Of a DNA stretch of 57,862 bases, positions 38,263-46,792 are shown piece by piece (position 1 is the stretch's first letter; each line of letters begins with the position of its first letter). This DNA is from Bradyrhizobium sp. AT1 (GTDB taxonomy: Bacteria > Pseudomonadota > Alphaproteobacteria > Rhizobiales > Xanthobacteraceae), in assembly GCF_001590795.1 (NCBI RefSeq), contig NZ_JXDL01000001.1, forward strand, positions 1,862,044 through 1,919,905, in the 5' to 3' direction. The translations under genes were made by a program, and so were the position numbers. The notes under the pieces were generated by a model. It had not been told where the DNA came from, ran no database searches, and saw only the letters and a program-made list of their open reading frames with translations.

Positions 38263-39660
38263 GTGCAGCACGACGCCGTCGCCGAGCGCCGCAACAACAT
38301 CGCGCCGATCCCGTTCGAAGCGGACGCGCCATTCCTCAAGGTCATCGGCGAGCTGCCGCGCGAGCTGAACGGCGTGCTCTATCGCAACGGCCCCAATCCG
38401 CAGTTCGATTCTCCCGGGGCGCATTGGTTCGTCGGCGACGGCATGCTGCATGCGTTCCACCTCGAGAACGGCCGCGCCAGCTATCGCAATCGCTGGGTCC
38501 GCACGCCGAAATGGCTGGCCGAGCACGATGCCGGCCGCGCCTTGTTCGGCGGCTTCGGCCGCAAGCTGCCGGATGCCCCGGCTGATCTCACCGACGGCGG
38601 CGTCGCCAACACCAACATCATCTTCCACGCCGGCAAGCTGCTGGCGCTCGAAGAAGCGCATCTGCCGACCGAGATCGAGCCGGGCACGCTGGCGACGCGC
38701 GGCTATCACAACTATCAGGGCCGCGTTGCCGGCAGCTTCACCGCGCATCCGAAGATCGATCCCGTCACCGGCGAGCTGGTGTTCTTCGGCTACAACGCGG
38801 CGGGTCCGCTGACGCCTGCCCTCTCCTACGGCTCGATCGATGCCTCCGGCAAGGCGACGCGCTTCGAACGGTTCGAGGCGCCCTATGCCAGCATGGTGCA
38901 CGACTTCATCGTCACCGCGAACCATGTGCTGTTTCCGATCCTGCCGATCACCGGCAGCATGGAGCGGGCGATGAGCGGACGGCCGCCCTACGCCTGGGAG
39001 CCGGACAAGGGCGCCTATGTCGGGGTGATGAAGCGGAGCGGCACGGCAAAGGACATTGTCTGGTTTCGCGGTGAAGCCTGCTACGTCTTCCACATCATGA
39101 ATGCGTGGGAGGACGACAACCGCATCGTCGCCGACGTCATGCAGTTCGAGGAAGCGCCGTTGTTTCCGCATCCCGACGGCCGGCCGACCGATCCGGAGAA
39201 GTCGCGCGCCCGGCACTGCCGCTGGACCTTCGATCTGTCGGGCAACACCGATCGCTTCCAGCAGACCTACCTCGACGATCTCACCGGCGAATTCCCGCGC
39301 ATCGACGACCGCCGCGCCGGGCTGAAGAACCGCCACGGCTGGTACGCCTGCGCCAATCCGAAACTGCCGATGTTCGGCGCGCTCTCCGGCGTCGTCCATG
39401 TCGATGGCAATGGCAGGCGGCTCGGCCAATATCTGCTCCCCGCCGGCGATACCATCTCAGAACCCGTATTCGTCGAGCGATCGAAGGATGCGACCGAGGG
39501 CGACGGCTGGCTGCTCGCGGTGGTCTGGCGGGCGCGCGAGAACCGCAGCGACCTCGCAGTGTTCAACGCCACCGATGTCGAGGCAGGCCCCGTCGCCCTG
39601 GTGCAGCTCGGCCATCGCGTGCCCGACGGATTTCACGGCAATTGGGTGAACGCGCAGTAG
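38263..39660 (+). CDS. Carotenoid oxygenase (RPE65/lignostilbene dioxygenase family)
   Basis: A 465-aa beta-propeller iron enzyme that cleaves double bonds of carotenoids or related stilbenes. The N-terminus has VLYRNGPNPQFDSPGAHWFV. The four iron histidines are visible: GSFTAHPKIDP, SMVHDFIVTANH, CYVFHIMNAWED and DGFHGNWVN. The GTG at 38263 is preceded by GGAGG at seven bases; an ATG just before is out of frame. It is divergent to tetR with a TetR palindrome at its promoter. Substrate unknown. Confidence 0.9.
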   Translation: MQHDAVAERRNNIAPIPFEADAPFLKVIGELPRELNGVLYRNGPNPQFDSPGAHWFVGDGMLHAFHLENGRASYRNRWVRTPKWLAEHDAGRALFGGFGRKLPDAPADLTDGGVANTNIIFHAGKLLALEEAHLPTEIEPGTLATRGYHNYQGRVAGSFTAHPKIDPVTGELVFFGYNAAGPLTPALSYGSIDASGKATRFERFEAPYASMVHDFIVTANHVLFPILPITGSMERAMSGRPPYAWEPDKGAYVGVMKRSGTAKDIVWFRGEACYVFHIMNAWEDDNRIVADVMQFEEAPLFPHPDGRPTDPEKSRARHCRWTFDLSGNTDRFQQTYLDDLTGEFPRIDDRRAGLKNRHGWYACANPKLPMFGALSGVVHVDGNGRRLGQYLLPAGDTISEPVFVERSKDATEGDGWLLAVVWRARENRSDLAVFNATDVEAGPVALVQLGHRVPDGFHGNWVNAQ

Positions 39661-39693
39661 CGCCCGTCAAACGTCATCAAAGAGGCCTATCAG

Positions 39694-39966
39694 ATGCCCT
39701 CGCTCACCGCAGACGTCCTCGCCGTCTTCGCCCTGATCTGTGCAATGGCTGCCGCCCAGATGATACGGCTGCGGCGGAGCGGCCCAGCCCGGAGAGGCCA
39801 GGTCATCTTCAACGGCGGCGTCCTGCTCGCCCTCGGCCTCGCGATCGCCTGCGCGCTTCCGATCCTGTCGCACCTGCCCTGGACGGAATTGGCGGAGGAG
39901 GCTTCCGAGCAAGCCATTGCGGCCATTCAGCTTCTACACGTCGCCTACGTCATTTTGACACTGTAA
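39694..39966 (+). CDS. Small membrane protein behind the carotenoid oxygenase
   Basis: A 90-aa protein with two transmembrane segments (TADVLAVFALICAMAAAQMI and GGVLLALGLAIACALPIL). It ends YVILTL, and its TAA at 39964-39966 lies inside the duplicated promoter/operator module. The C-terminus may therefore have been fixed by the arrival of that module. A weak GAGG-like ribosome site is present. It starts 34 bases after the oxygenase stop and is probably in the same transcript. Confidence 0.65.
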   Translation: MPSLTADVLAVFALICAMAAAQMIRLRRSGPARRGQVIFNGGVLLALGLAIACALPILSHLPWTELAEEASEQAIAAIQLLHVAYVILTL

Positions 39967-40022
39967 AGATTTCGCTTGACCCGGCGCCGCGCTTGAATTA
40001 TTGATCTTTACATCGTAAAGAT
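39955..40022 (+). promoter_or_regulatory. Promoter/operator module 2 (membrane-protein genes)
   Basis: TTGACACTGTAAAGATTTCG plus CTTGACC at 39955-39981 matches module 1 in 26 of 27 positions. -35 TTGACC (39976-39981), 17 bases, -10 TATTGA (39999-40004), then the palindrome ATCTTTAC-ATC-GTAAAGAT (40004-40022), with the same half sites as module 1. The genes at 40043 and 40631 are therefore expected to belong to the same regulon. Confidence 0.75.
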
Positions 40023-40042
40023 TGGCCTGACCGAGGCGGCCC

Positions 40043-40618
40043 ATGACGATTTTCCTGATCCTCGCGCCCTACGGCGCTTACAGCTTCCTGATGCTGGTGA
40101 CGTCGGCCGGGGTGAGCGTGTTCGCGGCCTCCGCGATCTGCCTCGTCACCGTCGCGATCGACGTGGCTTGCGGTCGCTCGGTGAAGATGCTGGCCGCAGG
40201 CTCGGCTGTCGTGTTCGCCGGCATCGGCCTCTATCTCGCGCTACTCGACCCGCAGCTCGGCACGCTCGGTGTCAAGCTGGCAGTCGATCTCGGCGTCTTC
40301 ATCATCTCGCTCGGCTCGCTCCTGGTCCGCCGTCCCTTCACGCTGCAATATGCGCTTGAATCGGTGCCGGCCGAGACCGCGGCCATGCCCGGCTTTCTCA
40401 CGGCCAATTACGTCATCACCGGCGCCTGGACCTTGGCCGCGCTGTTGATGGCGGCCGCCAATCTCGTGCTGCTCTATGTTCCCGGCCTGCCGCTCTGGTC
40501 GAGCCTTGCGGTCGCCTTTGCCGCGCGCAACAGCGCGATCTATTTCACAAAATGGTATCCCGGGTATCGCCAGATCAAGTACGGTACGCCCGCCCGCGCA
40601 TTGCCCAACGCCCGCTGA
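40043..40618 (+). CDS. Integral membrane protein (191 aa)
   Basis: Hydrophobic with about six membrane helices (IFLILAPYGAYSFLMLVTSA, SVFAASAICLVTVAIDVA, MLAAGSAVVFAGIGLYLAL and further). The C-terminal part has YFTKWYPGYRQIKYGTPAR. I do not recognise a named family, although related proteins occur next to the following gene in Bradyrhizobium. First gene after module 2, 12 bases before the next gene. Its position with a YciB-like protein suggests a membrane-protein pair under TetR control. Confidence 0.75.
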   Translation: MTIFLILAPYGAYSFLMLVTSAGVSVFAASAICLVTVAIDVACGRSVKMLAAGSAVVFAGIGLYLALLDPQLGTLGVKLAVDLGVFIISLGSLLVRRPFTLQYALESVPAETAAMPGFLTANYVITGAWTLAALLMAAANLVLLYVPGLPLWSSLAVAFAARNSAIYFTKWYPGYRQIKYGTPARALPNAR

Positions 40619-40630
40619 ACAGGATCGACG

Positions 40631-41185
40631 ATGAAGGCCGTATTCGCCCGCCTCGCCTCCGACTTCCTCTCCGCCATCGTCTTCCTGGTCATCTACCTCG
40701 TCACCGACAACGTCGTCCTGGCAACCTCGGTGGCGGTCGCCGGCGCGGTCGCGCAGGTGGTCTATGCCCGCGTCAAGGGGCACCAGCTCAACTACATGAC
40801 CTATGCGAGCCTCGCGCTCGTCGTCGTGCTGGGCACCATCACGCTGCTGACCAACGATCCCCGCTTCATGCTGGCAAAGCCTTCGATCGCGCACTTCGCG
40901 ATCGGCGCGATCATGCTCAAGCGCGGCTGGATGCTGCGCTACATGCCGCCGATCGTCGTCGAGACCGTTCCGGAATATGTGACGGCTGCAGGCTATGCCT
41001 GGGCGGGGCTGATGTTCGTGATCGGCATCGGCATGATCGCCGTCGCCTCCACCGGCGATCTGAAGCTGTGGGCGTTCTATCTCACGGTGGTCGCCGGCGG
41101 CGCCAAGATCCTCGCCTTCGCCATTCAATACGTTGTGCTCCGGCTCATCGTCACCAGCCGGAAACGCGCCGCGGCCCGCGCTTAA
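40631..41185 (+). CDS. YciB/IspA-like septation-family membrane protein
   Basis: A 184-aa protein with five or six membrane helices and the family pattern SDFLSAIVFLVIYLVTDNVV, then VKGHQLNYMTYASLALVVVL and KPSIAHFAIGAIMLKRGWML. E. coli YciB works at the cell envelope and division. The copy here is in a TetR-controlled carotenoid-related unit, so it may be a specialised paralogue rather than the housekeeping gene. It starts 12 bases after the preceding membrane gene. Confidence 0.8.
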   Translation: MKAVFARLASDFLSAIVFLVIYLVTDNVVLATSVAVAGAVAQVVYARVKGHQLNYMTYASLALVVVLGTITLLTNDPRFMLAKPSIAHFAIGAIMLKRGWMLRYMPPIVVETVPEYVTAAGYAWAGLMFVIGIGMIAVASTGDLKLWAFYLTVVAGGAKILAFAIQYVVLRLIVTSRKRAAARA

Positions 41186-41292
41186 ATGTCCGATCGCAGG
41201 GGTTAGGCAGGAGCTGCGAGTTGGGATATAGGCTCGCTCAAGGACTGGCCGCGGATGGTCGCGGTCCGCCGGGATTTGTTCGGGAGACGGGA

Positions 41293-41589
41293 ATGGCCGT
41301 AGACGGCAACTGGAATCTGACCATGACGACGCCGATGGGCGAGCGCCAGGCGACGCTGAGCCTGAAGGCGGCCGGCAGCACGCTGACGGGCACGCAGGGC
41401 GCGGAAGGCAATACCACCGAGATTTTCGACGGCACCGTCTCCGGCGACAACGTCTCCTGGAAGGTCTCGATCGACAAGCCGATGCCGCTCACGCTCGAAT
41501 TCACCGGCACCGTCTCCGGCGACAGCATCAGCGGCGAGATGGGCATCGGCCCGATGGGCAGCTTCCCCTTCACGGGCGCTCGCGCGTAA
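41293..41589 (+). CDS. Small beta-rich hypothetical protein (98 aa)
   Basis: Starts MAVDGNWNLTMTTPMGERQA and has internal near repeats (DGTVSGDNVSWKVS and TGTVSGDSISGEMG), a pattern of short beta hairpins. It ends MGSFPFTGARA. No signal peptide. Similar short proteins in Bradyrhizobium carry no function. The upstream open frame overlapping the YciB gene is a shadow. Confidence 0.7.
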   Translation: MAVDGNWNLTMTTPMGERQATLSLKAAGSTLTGTQGAEGNTTEIFDGTVSGDNVSWKVSIDKPMPLTLEFTGTVSGDSISGEMGIGPMGSFPFTGARA

Positions 41590-41604
41590 GGCCGCGCAGC
41601 CGTC

Positions 41605-42517
41605 ATGCGCGTGCTCCGTCTCATCGCGGTGACGATGCTGTGCGTCGCGACCCAAGCGGCGCGCGCGGATGACAGCGAACCGGCGTGGCGCGCAAGCGCG
41701 CTCGCCCTGGTGCCGGCGGGCTACGTCGCAGGCCACGCCTATCGTACTGAAGGTGCGACCGGTTACCTCGCCGTCTATCCGGCAACATCAAACGATCCGA
41801 AGACACCGGCCAGCGTGTTCGCCGCGCGTCAGGCCCTCGTCGTCACGCTGACGGCGGATGCGACACGCGCAGTGTCAGCCGAGTTGCAGCCGCGCAGCGA
41901 TCCCGGCAACGACGACACCGATTTCGCAACGTTGCACGCCGATCTCGCCGCAAAGCGCTCAACACTTCCCGAGGGCACCGAGCCCTGCAGTCTCGGCGCA
42001 TGGTCGGTCGACAAGGATCCGGGCGGCCTCAACGTGCGCCGAGCCGTCGGTGAAAGCGCGCGTGCTCGGCACGCTGCCGCCGCCCTATCGGCTCAAGCTC
42101 GGTGGCGCCGAGAACACGCCCGATGGCGGCTGGCTCACCGAATTCCGCATCATCGGCTTCAAGGACGGCTGGTTTCTGATCGAAGGAGCCAAGCCACCGG
42201 GCAAGGACTACGAGGACGAGAAGCGATATCCGCGCAACGCGCCAAAGCCCTATGCCGGGCGCGGCTGGGTTGCTTCCAACAAGGTCGGCGCGAACTACGC
42301 GAATGGCGGCACGCGCGCCGGCGGCCTGTTTCAGGCGCCCTTCGTCGACGCCAAATGGATGCCGGCGCAGCGCGAGCTCGGCGGCCCGATCGACGGTGAC
42401 GGCGGACCGAAGCGCATTCTCGCCTGCAGCGGCTATTGGGGCCTGGTCGAGAGCCACGACGGCGTCCGCGGCTGGTGGCGCGCGTTGTGCTCGAACCAGG
42501 TCACGACTTGCAGTTAG
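41605..42517 (+). pseudogene. SH3-domain exported protein, disrupted by a frameshift
   Basis: The first part (frame of 41605) reads a signal peptide MRVLRLIAVTMLCVATQAAR and continues to KDPGGLNVR at 42039. From there the protein continues in another frame as AEPSVKARVLGTLPPPYRLK to CSNQVTTCS, ending 42517. The expected join GLNV-R-AEPSVKARV needs CGCGCC where CGCC is read, so two bases are missing near 42038. Repaired, it would be 304 aa, an exported protein with an SH3-type domain. Either a real recent pseudogene or an assembly error. Confidence 0.85.
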
Positions 42518-42544
42518 GGAGATAGAGCGAGCTAACACCACGCT

Positions 42545-42660
42545 CGTGTCCCGGACGCGGTGCAGCGTGCAACGCTGCTCCGCAGAGCCGGGACCCATGC
42601 GCCCGCCTGGACCCCGGATCAGCAGCGCAGCATTTCATGCTGCGCAGCGTCCGGGGAACG
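42545..42660. repeat. Dispersed inverted repeat, family D copy 2
   Basis: Begins CGTGTCCCGGACGCGGTGCAGCG and ends GCTGCGCAGCGTCCGGGGAACG. It has the same middle AGAGCCGGGACCCATGC as the copy at 33231-33369 and is a shorter version of that unit. It lies between the frameshifted gene and the end of the fumarase gene. Confidence 0.8.
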
Positions 42661-42665
42661 CCGAC

Positions 42666-44321
42666 TCAGCCCAGATTCAACTCCTTGAAGAAGTCGTTGC
42701 CCTTGTCGTCGATGATGATGAACGCCGGGAAGTCGACGACTTCGATGCGCCAGATCGCTTCCATGCCGAGCTCGGGATATTCGAGCACCTCGACCTTCTT
42801 GATGCAGTGCTCGGCAAGGTTCGCCGCCGCGCCGCCGATCGAGCCGAGATAGAAGCCGCCATACTTCTTGCAGGCCTCGCGCACGGCAGGTGCCCGATTG
42901 CCCTTGGCCACCATCACCATGGAGCCGCCGGCGGCCTGGAACTGGTCGACGAAGGAATCCATGCGCCCCGCAGTGGTCGGACCGAACGCGCCGGAGGCGT
43001 AGCCTTCGGGCGTCTTGGCGGGACCGGCGTAATAGACCGGGTGGTTCTTGAAGTAATCCGGCAGCGGCTCGCCCTTCTCCAGCCGCTCGCGCAGCTTGGC
43101 GTGTGCGCTGTCGCGCGCCACGATCATGGTGCCGGTCATCGAGACCCGCGTCTTGATCGGATGCTTGGAGAACGTCGCCAGGATGTCCTTCATGGGCTGA
43201 TTGAGGTCGATCTTGACGACCTCGCCGCCGAGCGCCTCTTCGACCTCGGGCAGGTACTGCGCCGGATTGTGCTCGAGCTCTTCGAGATAGACGCCGTCCT
43301 TGGTGATCTTGCCGAGCACCTGACGGTCGGCCGAACAGGACACGCCAAGCCCGATCGGCAGCGATGCGCCATGACGCGGCATGCGGATCACGCGCACGTC
43401 GTGGCAGAAATATTTGCCGCCGAACTGCGCGCCGACTCCCAAGCTTTGCGTCATCCTGTGGATTTCCTTCTCCATCTCGACGTCGCGGAAGGCGTTGCCG
43501 TCGGGCGAGCCGTGGGTCGGCAGCGCGTCGAGATAGCGCGCGGAGGCGAGCTTCACCGTCTTCATGCAGAGCTCGGCCGAGGTGCCGCCGATCACGATGG
43601 CGAGGTGATAGGGCGGGCACGCCGCGGTGCCGAGGGTGAGGATCTTCTCCTTCAGGAACGCGAGCAGCCGGTCCTTGGTCAGCACCGAGGGCGTCGCCTG
43701 GAACAGGAAGCTCTTGTTGGCGGAACCGCCGCCCTTCGCCATGAACATGAACTTGTAGGCGTCATCGCCTTCGGCGTAGATCTCGCACTGCGCCGGCATG
43801 TTGTTGGCGGTGTTCTTTTCCTCGTACATCGAAAGCGGCGCGACCTGCGAGTAGCGCAGGTTGCGGCGCAGGTAAGCATCGCGCGCGCCTTCCGACAGCG
43901 CCGCCTCGTCGTCGCCGTCGGTGATGACGTTGCAGCCCTTCTTGCCCATGATGATCGCGGTGCCGGTGTCCTGGCACATCGGCAGCACACCGCCGGCCGC
44001 GATGTTGGCGTTCTTCAAAAAGTCCAGCGCGACGAACTTGTCGTTGGGGCTCGCCTCGCCGTCCTCCAGGATCGCGCGGAGCTGCTTCAGATGGCCGGGG
44101 CGGAGGTAATGGTTGATGTCGCCGAAAGCCGCCTCCGACAACGCCCGCAGCGCCTCGCGCGACACCACCAGCATGTCCTTGCCCAGCACCTTCTCGACCC
44201 GGACGCCCTCGGCCGTGATCTTCTTGTAGGGCGTCTCGTCCTTGCCCAGCGGGAACAGCGGGGTGTGCTTGTAGGGCGGAACGGGCTTGGACTGGTCGGG
44301 GAAGGCGGTGGGAGCGTTCAT
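42666..44321 (-). CDS. fumA: Class I fumarate hydratase (iron-sulfur)
   Basis: Interconverts fumarate and malate in the TCA cycle. The 551-aa protein has the three cluster cysteines C116 (LPMCQDTG), C235 (GTAACPPYH) and C329 (GVSCSADR); the spacings 119 and 94 equal those of E. coli FumA (C105, C224, C318). Other motifs: [16 protein letters not shown] and SMVMVAKGN. The oxygen-labile 4Fe-4S cluster links activity to iron and oxygen. Class I rather than class II (FumC). Isolated gene with a repeat at its 3' end. Confidence 0.96.
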   Translation of the reverse strand: MNAPTAFPDQSKPVPPYKHTPLFPLGKDETPYKKITAEGVRVEKVLGKDMLVVSREALRALSEAAFGDINHYLRPGHLKQLRAILEDGEASPNDKFVALDFLKNANIAAGGVLPMCQDTGTAIIMGKKGCNVITDGDDEAALSEGARDAYLRRNLRYSQVAPLSMYEEKNTANNMPAQCEIYAEGDDAYKFMFMAKGGGSANKSFLFQATPSVLTKDRLLAFLKEKILTLGTAACPPYHLAIVIGGTSAELCMKTVKLASARYLDALPTHGSPDGNAFRDVEMEKEIHRMTQSLGVGAQFGGKYFCHDVRVIRMPRHGASLPIGLGVSCSADRQVLGKITKDGVYLEELEHNPAQYLPEVEEALGGEVVKIDLNQPMKDILATFSKHPIKTRVSMTGTMIVARDSAHAKLRERLEKGEPLPDYFKNHPVYYAGPAKTPEGYASGAFGPTTAGRMDSFVDQFQAAGGSMVMVAKGNRAPAVREACKKYGGFYLGSIGGAAANLAEHCIKKVEVLEYPELGMEAIWRIEVVDFPAFIIIDDKGNDFFKELNLG

Positions 44322-44532
44322 GGGCGAATCCAGGGGTTTGGGGCCACGGGCCGGCCCTCGCGTAGAAGCGTTCTAAGCCCATTTTGCACCGAAAAGGAAG
44401 GGACCCGACACGCATCAGAGAGGGCGGCCAGGGCTCGGGAAGGCATTGGCGCAGCACGTGGAAAGGCCAGATCCCACCCTTGCACTTCGCGTCCGACGAC
44501 GCTTGAATGTGCGCCCTAAGGGGCTTTTCATC

Positions 44533-45006
44533 ATGACATTGAACTTGAACGTCCGCGGCGCGATCCTGCTCGCCGCCGCCATCACCGGCCTTGTGACCCT
44601 CACCTCGCCCGCGCGCGCCGATCGCTGCGACGACAGCGCCAAGGAGCTGGCGAACCAGGTCGACCGCCTGAAAGTGAATTTCCGGGCCGCCAACGTCGTC
44701 TACCTCACGCATCCCGCTGCCAAGGAGCTGTCGGTCGGCTGCCGCGGCGACAAATATTCCATCGAGCTCTATGCCAAGGGCGATCGCAAGCCCACGCCGG
44801 AATTCTATGCACTGGTGGGATCGATGGCCGCGATCGTCTTCACCGTCACCAAGGACGATACCACGACGGGCGCGACACGCTGCCTGAAGCGGATGGGCCT
44901 GCTCCGCGGCGACAAGATCAGCATGCGCTATCGGCGCCTCAACATGGAATGCACCCGCACCAAGAAGGACGCGTCCATCGCCATCACGCGCGGCAAGGAC
45001 GAATAG
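44533..45006 (+). CDS. Exported hypothetical protein (157 aa)
   Basis: Starts MTLNLNVRGAILLAAAITGL with a signal peptide ending SPARADRC. The mature part has DDSAKELANQVDRLKVNFRA, AKELSVGCRGDKYSIELYAK and DDTTTGATRCLKRMGLLRGD, with four cysteines that may form disulfides. I recall relatives in Bradyrhizobium without function. I chose ATG 44533; the upstream open frame extends back through the fumarase 5' flank and is not plausible. Confidence 0.75.
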   Translation: MTLNLNVRGAILLAAAITGLVTLTSPARADRCDDSAKELANQVDRLKVNFRAANVVYLTHPAAKELSVGCRGDKYSIELYAKGDRKPTPEFYALVGSMAAIVFTVTKDDTTTGATRCLKRMGLLRGDKISMRYRRLNMECTRTKKDASIAITRGKDE

Positions 45007-45073
45007 AAGGGGCAAGGCCGCTCGTTCCGCATGCTTGCGGCGCACGCATCGCGACGCCGCTCGCCATACACTC

Positions 45074-45093
45074 CGTCATTGCGAGCGCAGCCA
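45074..45093. repeat. Half copy of repeat family E
   Basis: CGTCATTGCGAGCGCAGCCA matches the left end of the full element at 48553-48660, with no right end. It is a truncated or degenerate relict. Confidence 0.55.
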
Positions 45094-45180
45094 GATCCCT
45101 CGCATTTTAACGATTGGCTTGAAGGAATTTTCGCTCCTCACGGCGCAGACTGAATTGTTTCCATGTGTGAGGATTTGCGG

Positions 45181-45354
45181 ATGAAGGTTTCTACCGTGGC
45201 ACCGCCGCCGATCGCGATCGTGGTACCGAGCTACGACACGACCAAGCAGCAGGACGACCAGACCAAGACCAAGGACGCCGACCCGACCTACAAGCCGCAG
45301 CCGCCCGCGCCGCTGCCGCCGGGCCAGGGCACGCGGATCGATCAGCTCGCCTGA
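45181..45354 (+). CDS. Small proline-rich hypothetical protein (57 aa)
   Basis: Starts MKVSTVAPPPIAIVVPSYDT and has QDDQTKTKDADPTYKPQPPA and the end QGTRIDQLA. It is polar and proline-rich, probably disordered. I recall very similar short proteins across Bradyrhizobium. GAGG lies about eight bases before the ATG. The stretch 45007-45180 holds only the half repeat. Confidence 0.6.
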   Translation: MKVSTVAPPPIAIVVPSYDTTKQQDDQTKTKDADPTYKPQPPAPLPPGQGTRIDQLA

Positions 45355-45563
45355 TCGCGCCGTGCGACGACGGACCGCCCGATCCTGTCGATCGGGCTTG
45401 TCTCGCGTCCGGACGCATCGCGGCCGGTTGCGCGATGATTTCCCTTCGCACAGGGGGGACTAGCGGTCCGCCGCCTCCAGCTCGGAGCGCGGTTTGAAGT
45501 GTGATCCGGCTCATCAAATTTCCACATCCGGCGTGTCATCTGTGAGGGCGAACGAGCCCATAC

Positions 45564-46706
45564 ATGCGTTTGTGGAACAAGCCGATGGAAATGACCGAAC
45601 AGCAGCTGTCGCTGGTCGCGGACATCTACGATGCCGCGCTCGACGATTCGCGGTGGCCGGCGACGCTTCGTAGCATCGTCGACATGGCCGGCGGCCAGAG
45701 CGGCGGCCTGGTCCGGATCGGAGCCGCCGGCGAGCCCGTGATCGCGCATGCCGTCGGCGTCGACCCCGCCTATATTCAGTCCTACATCGAAACCTACGAG
45801 CCGTTCGATCCGTCGCGCGCGGTGCTGCATGCCCCGGTCGGCCAGATCCAGACCATCAGGGACTGGATCGACGCCGACGAATTCCGCACCACCATGTTCT
45901 ACAACGAATGGACGAAGCCGCAGGGCCTCGAAGACGCCGCCAATATCCTGCTGGACAAATCCGCCGAGGGAATATCCCGCCTCTCGATCATGAGGGCCGG
46001 CGGCCCTGTCGACCGCAGGATGTACCAAGTGATCTCCCACTTCGCGCCGCACGTGCAGCGAGCCATGCTGGTCAGACAGAAGCTGCAGCAGCAGGACGCA
46101 TTCGAGACGAATTCGGTCCGCACGCTCGACGCGCTGCGAACCGCCGTGCTGCTGCTCGATGCCGAGGGTCACATCACGCATTTCAATGCGAGCGCGCGCG
46201 AGATCCTGGACGAGGCCGACGTGCTTCGTTCGGTCCGCGGCCGGCTCGTGACGTCCGATCCGAATGCCGATCGTGTGCTACGGCAGGCGCTGGCGGGCAC
46301 GGTTCTCGGCGACCGGGCGATGACGAGCGCGAGCATCTCGCTGCATCTGGCGGCCCGCGACGGCTCGCATTATGTCGGGCATCTGCTGCCTCTGACCGCC
46401 GGGCGCCGGCAGAGATTCGGGGCCAGCTACGACGCCTGCGCCGTGCTGTTCGTCAGCAAGGCCGCCCTGGACACGATCGTCGCGCCCGACCTGATCCGCA
46501 AGCTGTTCAAGCTGACGCCGACCGAGCTGCGCGTCTTCCTGTCCATTGTCGAGATCGGCGGGGTTCCTGACGTCGCCAGAAGCATGGGCATCGCCGAAAC
46601 GACCATCAAGACCCATCTTGCGCGGATCTTCGTCAAGACCGGAACCAAACGGCAGGCGGATCTGGTTCGGCTCATCGCGGCCTTTACGCCGCCGATCAAG
46701 GTCTGA
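45564..46706 (+). CDS. LuxR-family regulator with PAS-like sensor
   Basis: A 380-aa regulator. Residues about 1-180 hold a helical sensor region (QQLSLVADIYDAALDDSRWP, ETYEPFDPSRAV), 185-300 a PAS-like fold (DALRTAVLLLDAEGHITHFN) and 312-375 a LuxR helix-turn-helix (KLTPTELRVFLSIVEIGGVP, SMGIAETTIKTHLARIFVKT). Acyl-homoserine-lactone binding residues are not obvious, so the ligand is unknown. It precedes an isoprenylcysteine methyltransferase-like gene on the same strand by 86 bases. Confidence 0.85.
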   Translation: MRLWNKPMEMTEQQLSLVADIYDAALDDSRWPATLRSIVDMAGGQSGGLVRIGAAGEPVIAHAVGVDPAYIQSYIETYEPFDPSRAVLHAPVGQIQTIRDWIDADEFRTTMFYNEWTKPQGLEDAANILLDKSAEGISRLSIMRAGGPVDRRMYQVISHFAPHVQRAMLVRQKLQQQDAFETNSVRTLDALRTAVLLLDAEGHITHFNASAREILDEADVLRSVRGRLVTSDPNADRVLRQALAGTVLGDRAMTSASISLHLAARDGSHYVGHLLPLTAGRRQRFGASYDACAVLFVSKAALDTIVAPDLIRKLFKLTPTELRVFLSIVEIGGVPDVARSMGIAETTIKTHLARIFVKTGTKRQADLVRLIAAFTPPIKV

Positions 46707-46792
46707 CCCCCAATCCCTCTCGCGTCGCGGCCGCATGTTTGCCGGAAACAAATGCCATCCATGCGCCAGCGTGCGATGGGACGAGATCGACC

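Noticed and set aside
38158..39429. N-terminal extension of the TetR frame across the carotenoid oxygenase gene
   Set aside because: A TetR protein starts at 38157 with its own promoter; the extension is the reverse strand of the oxygenase gene.
42252..44519. 755-codon open frame opposite fumarase
   Set aside because: It starts inside the frameshifted SH3 gene and runs antisense through a repeat and the complete fumarase gene; no domain is visible.
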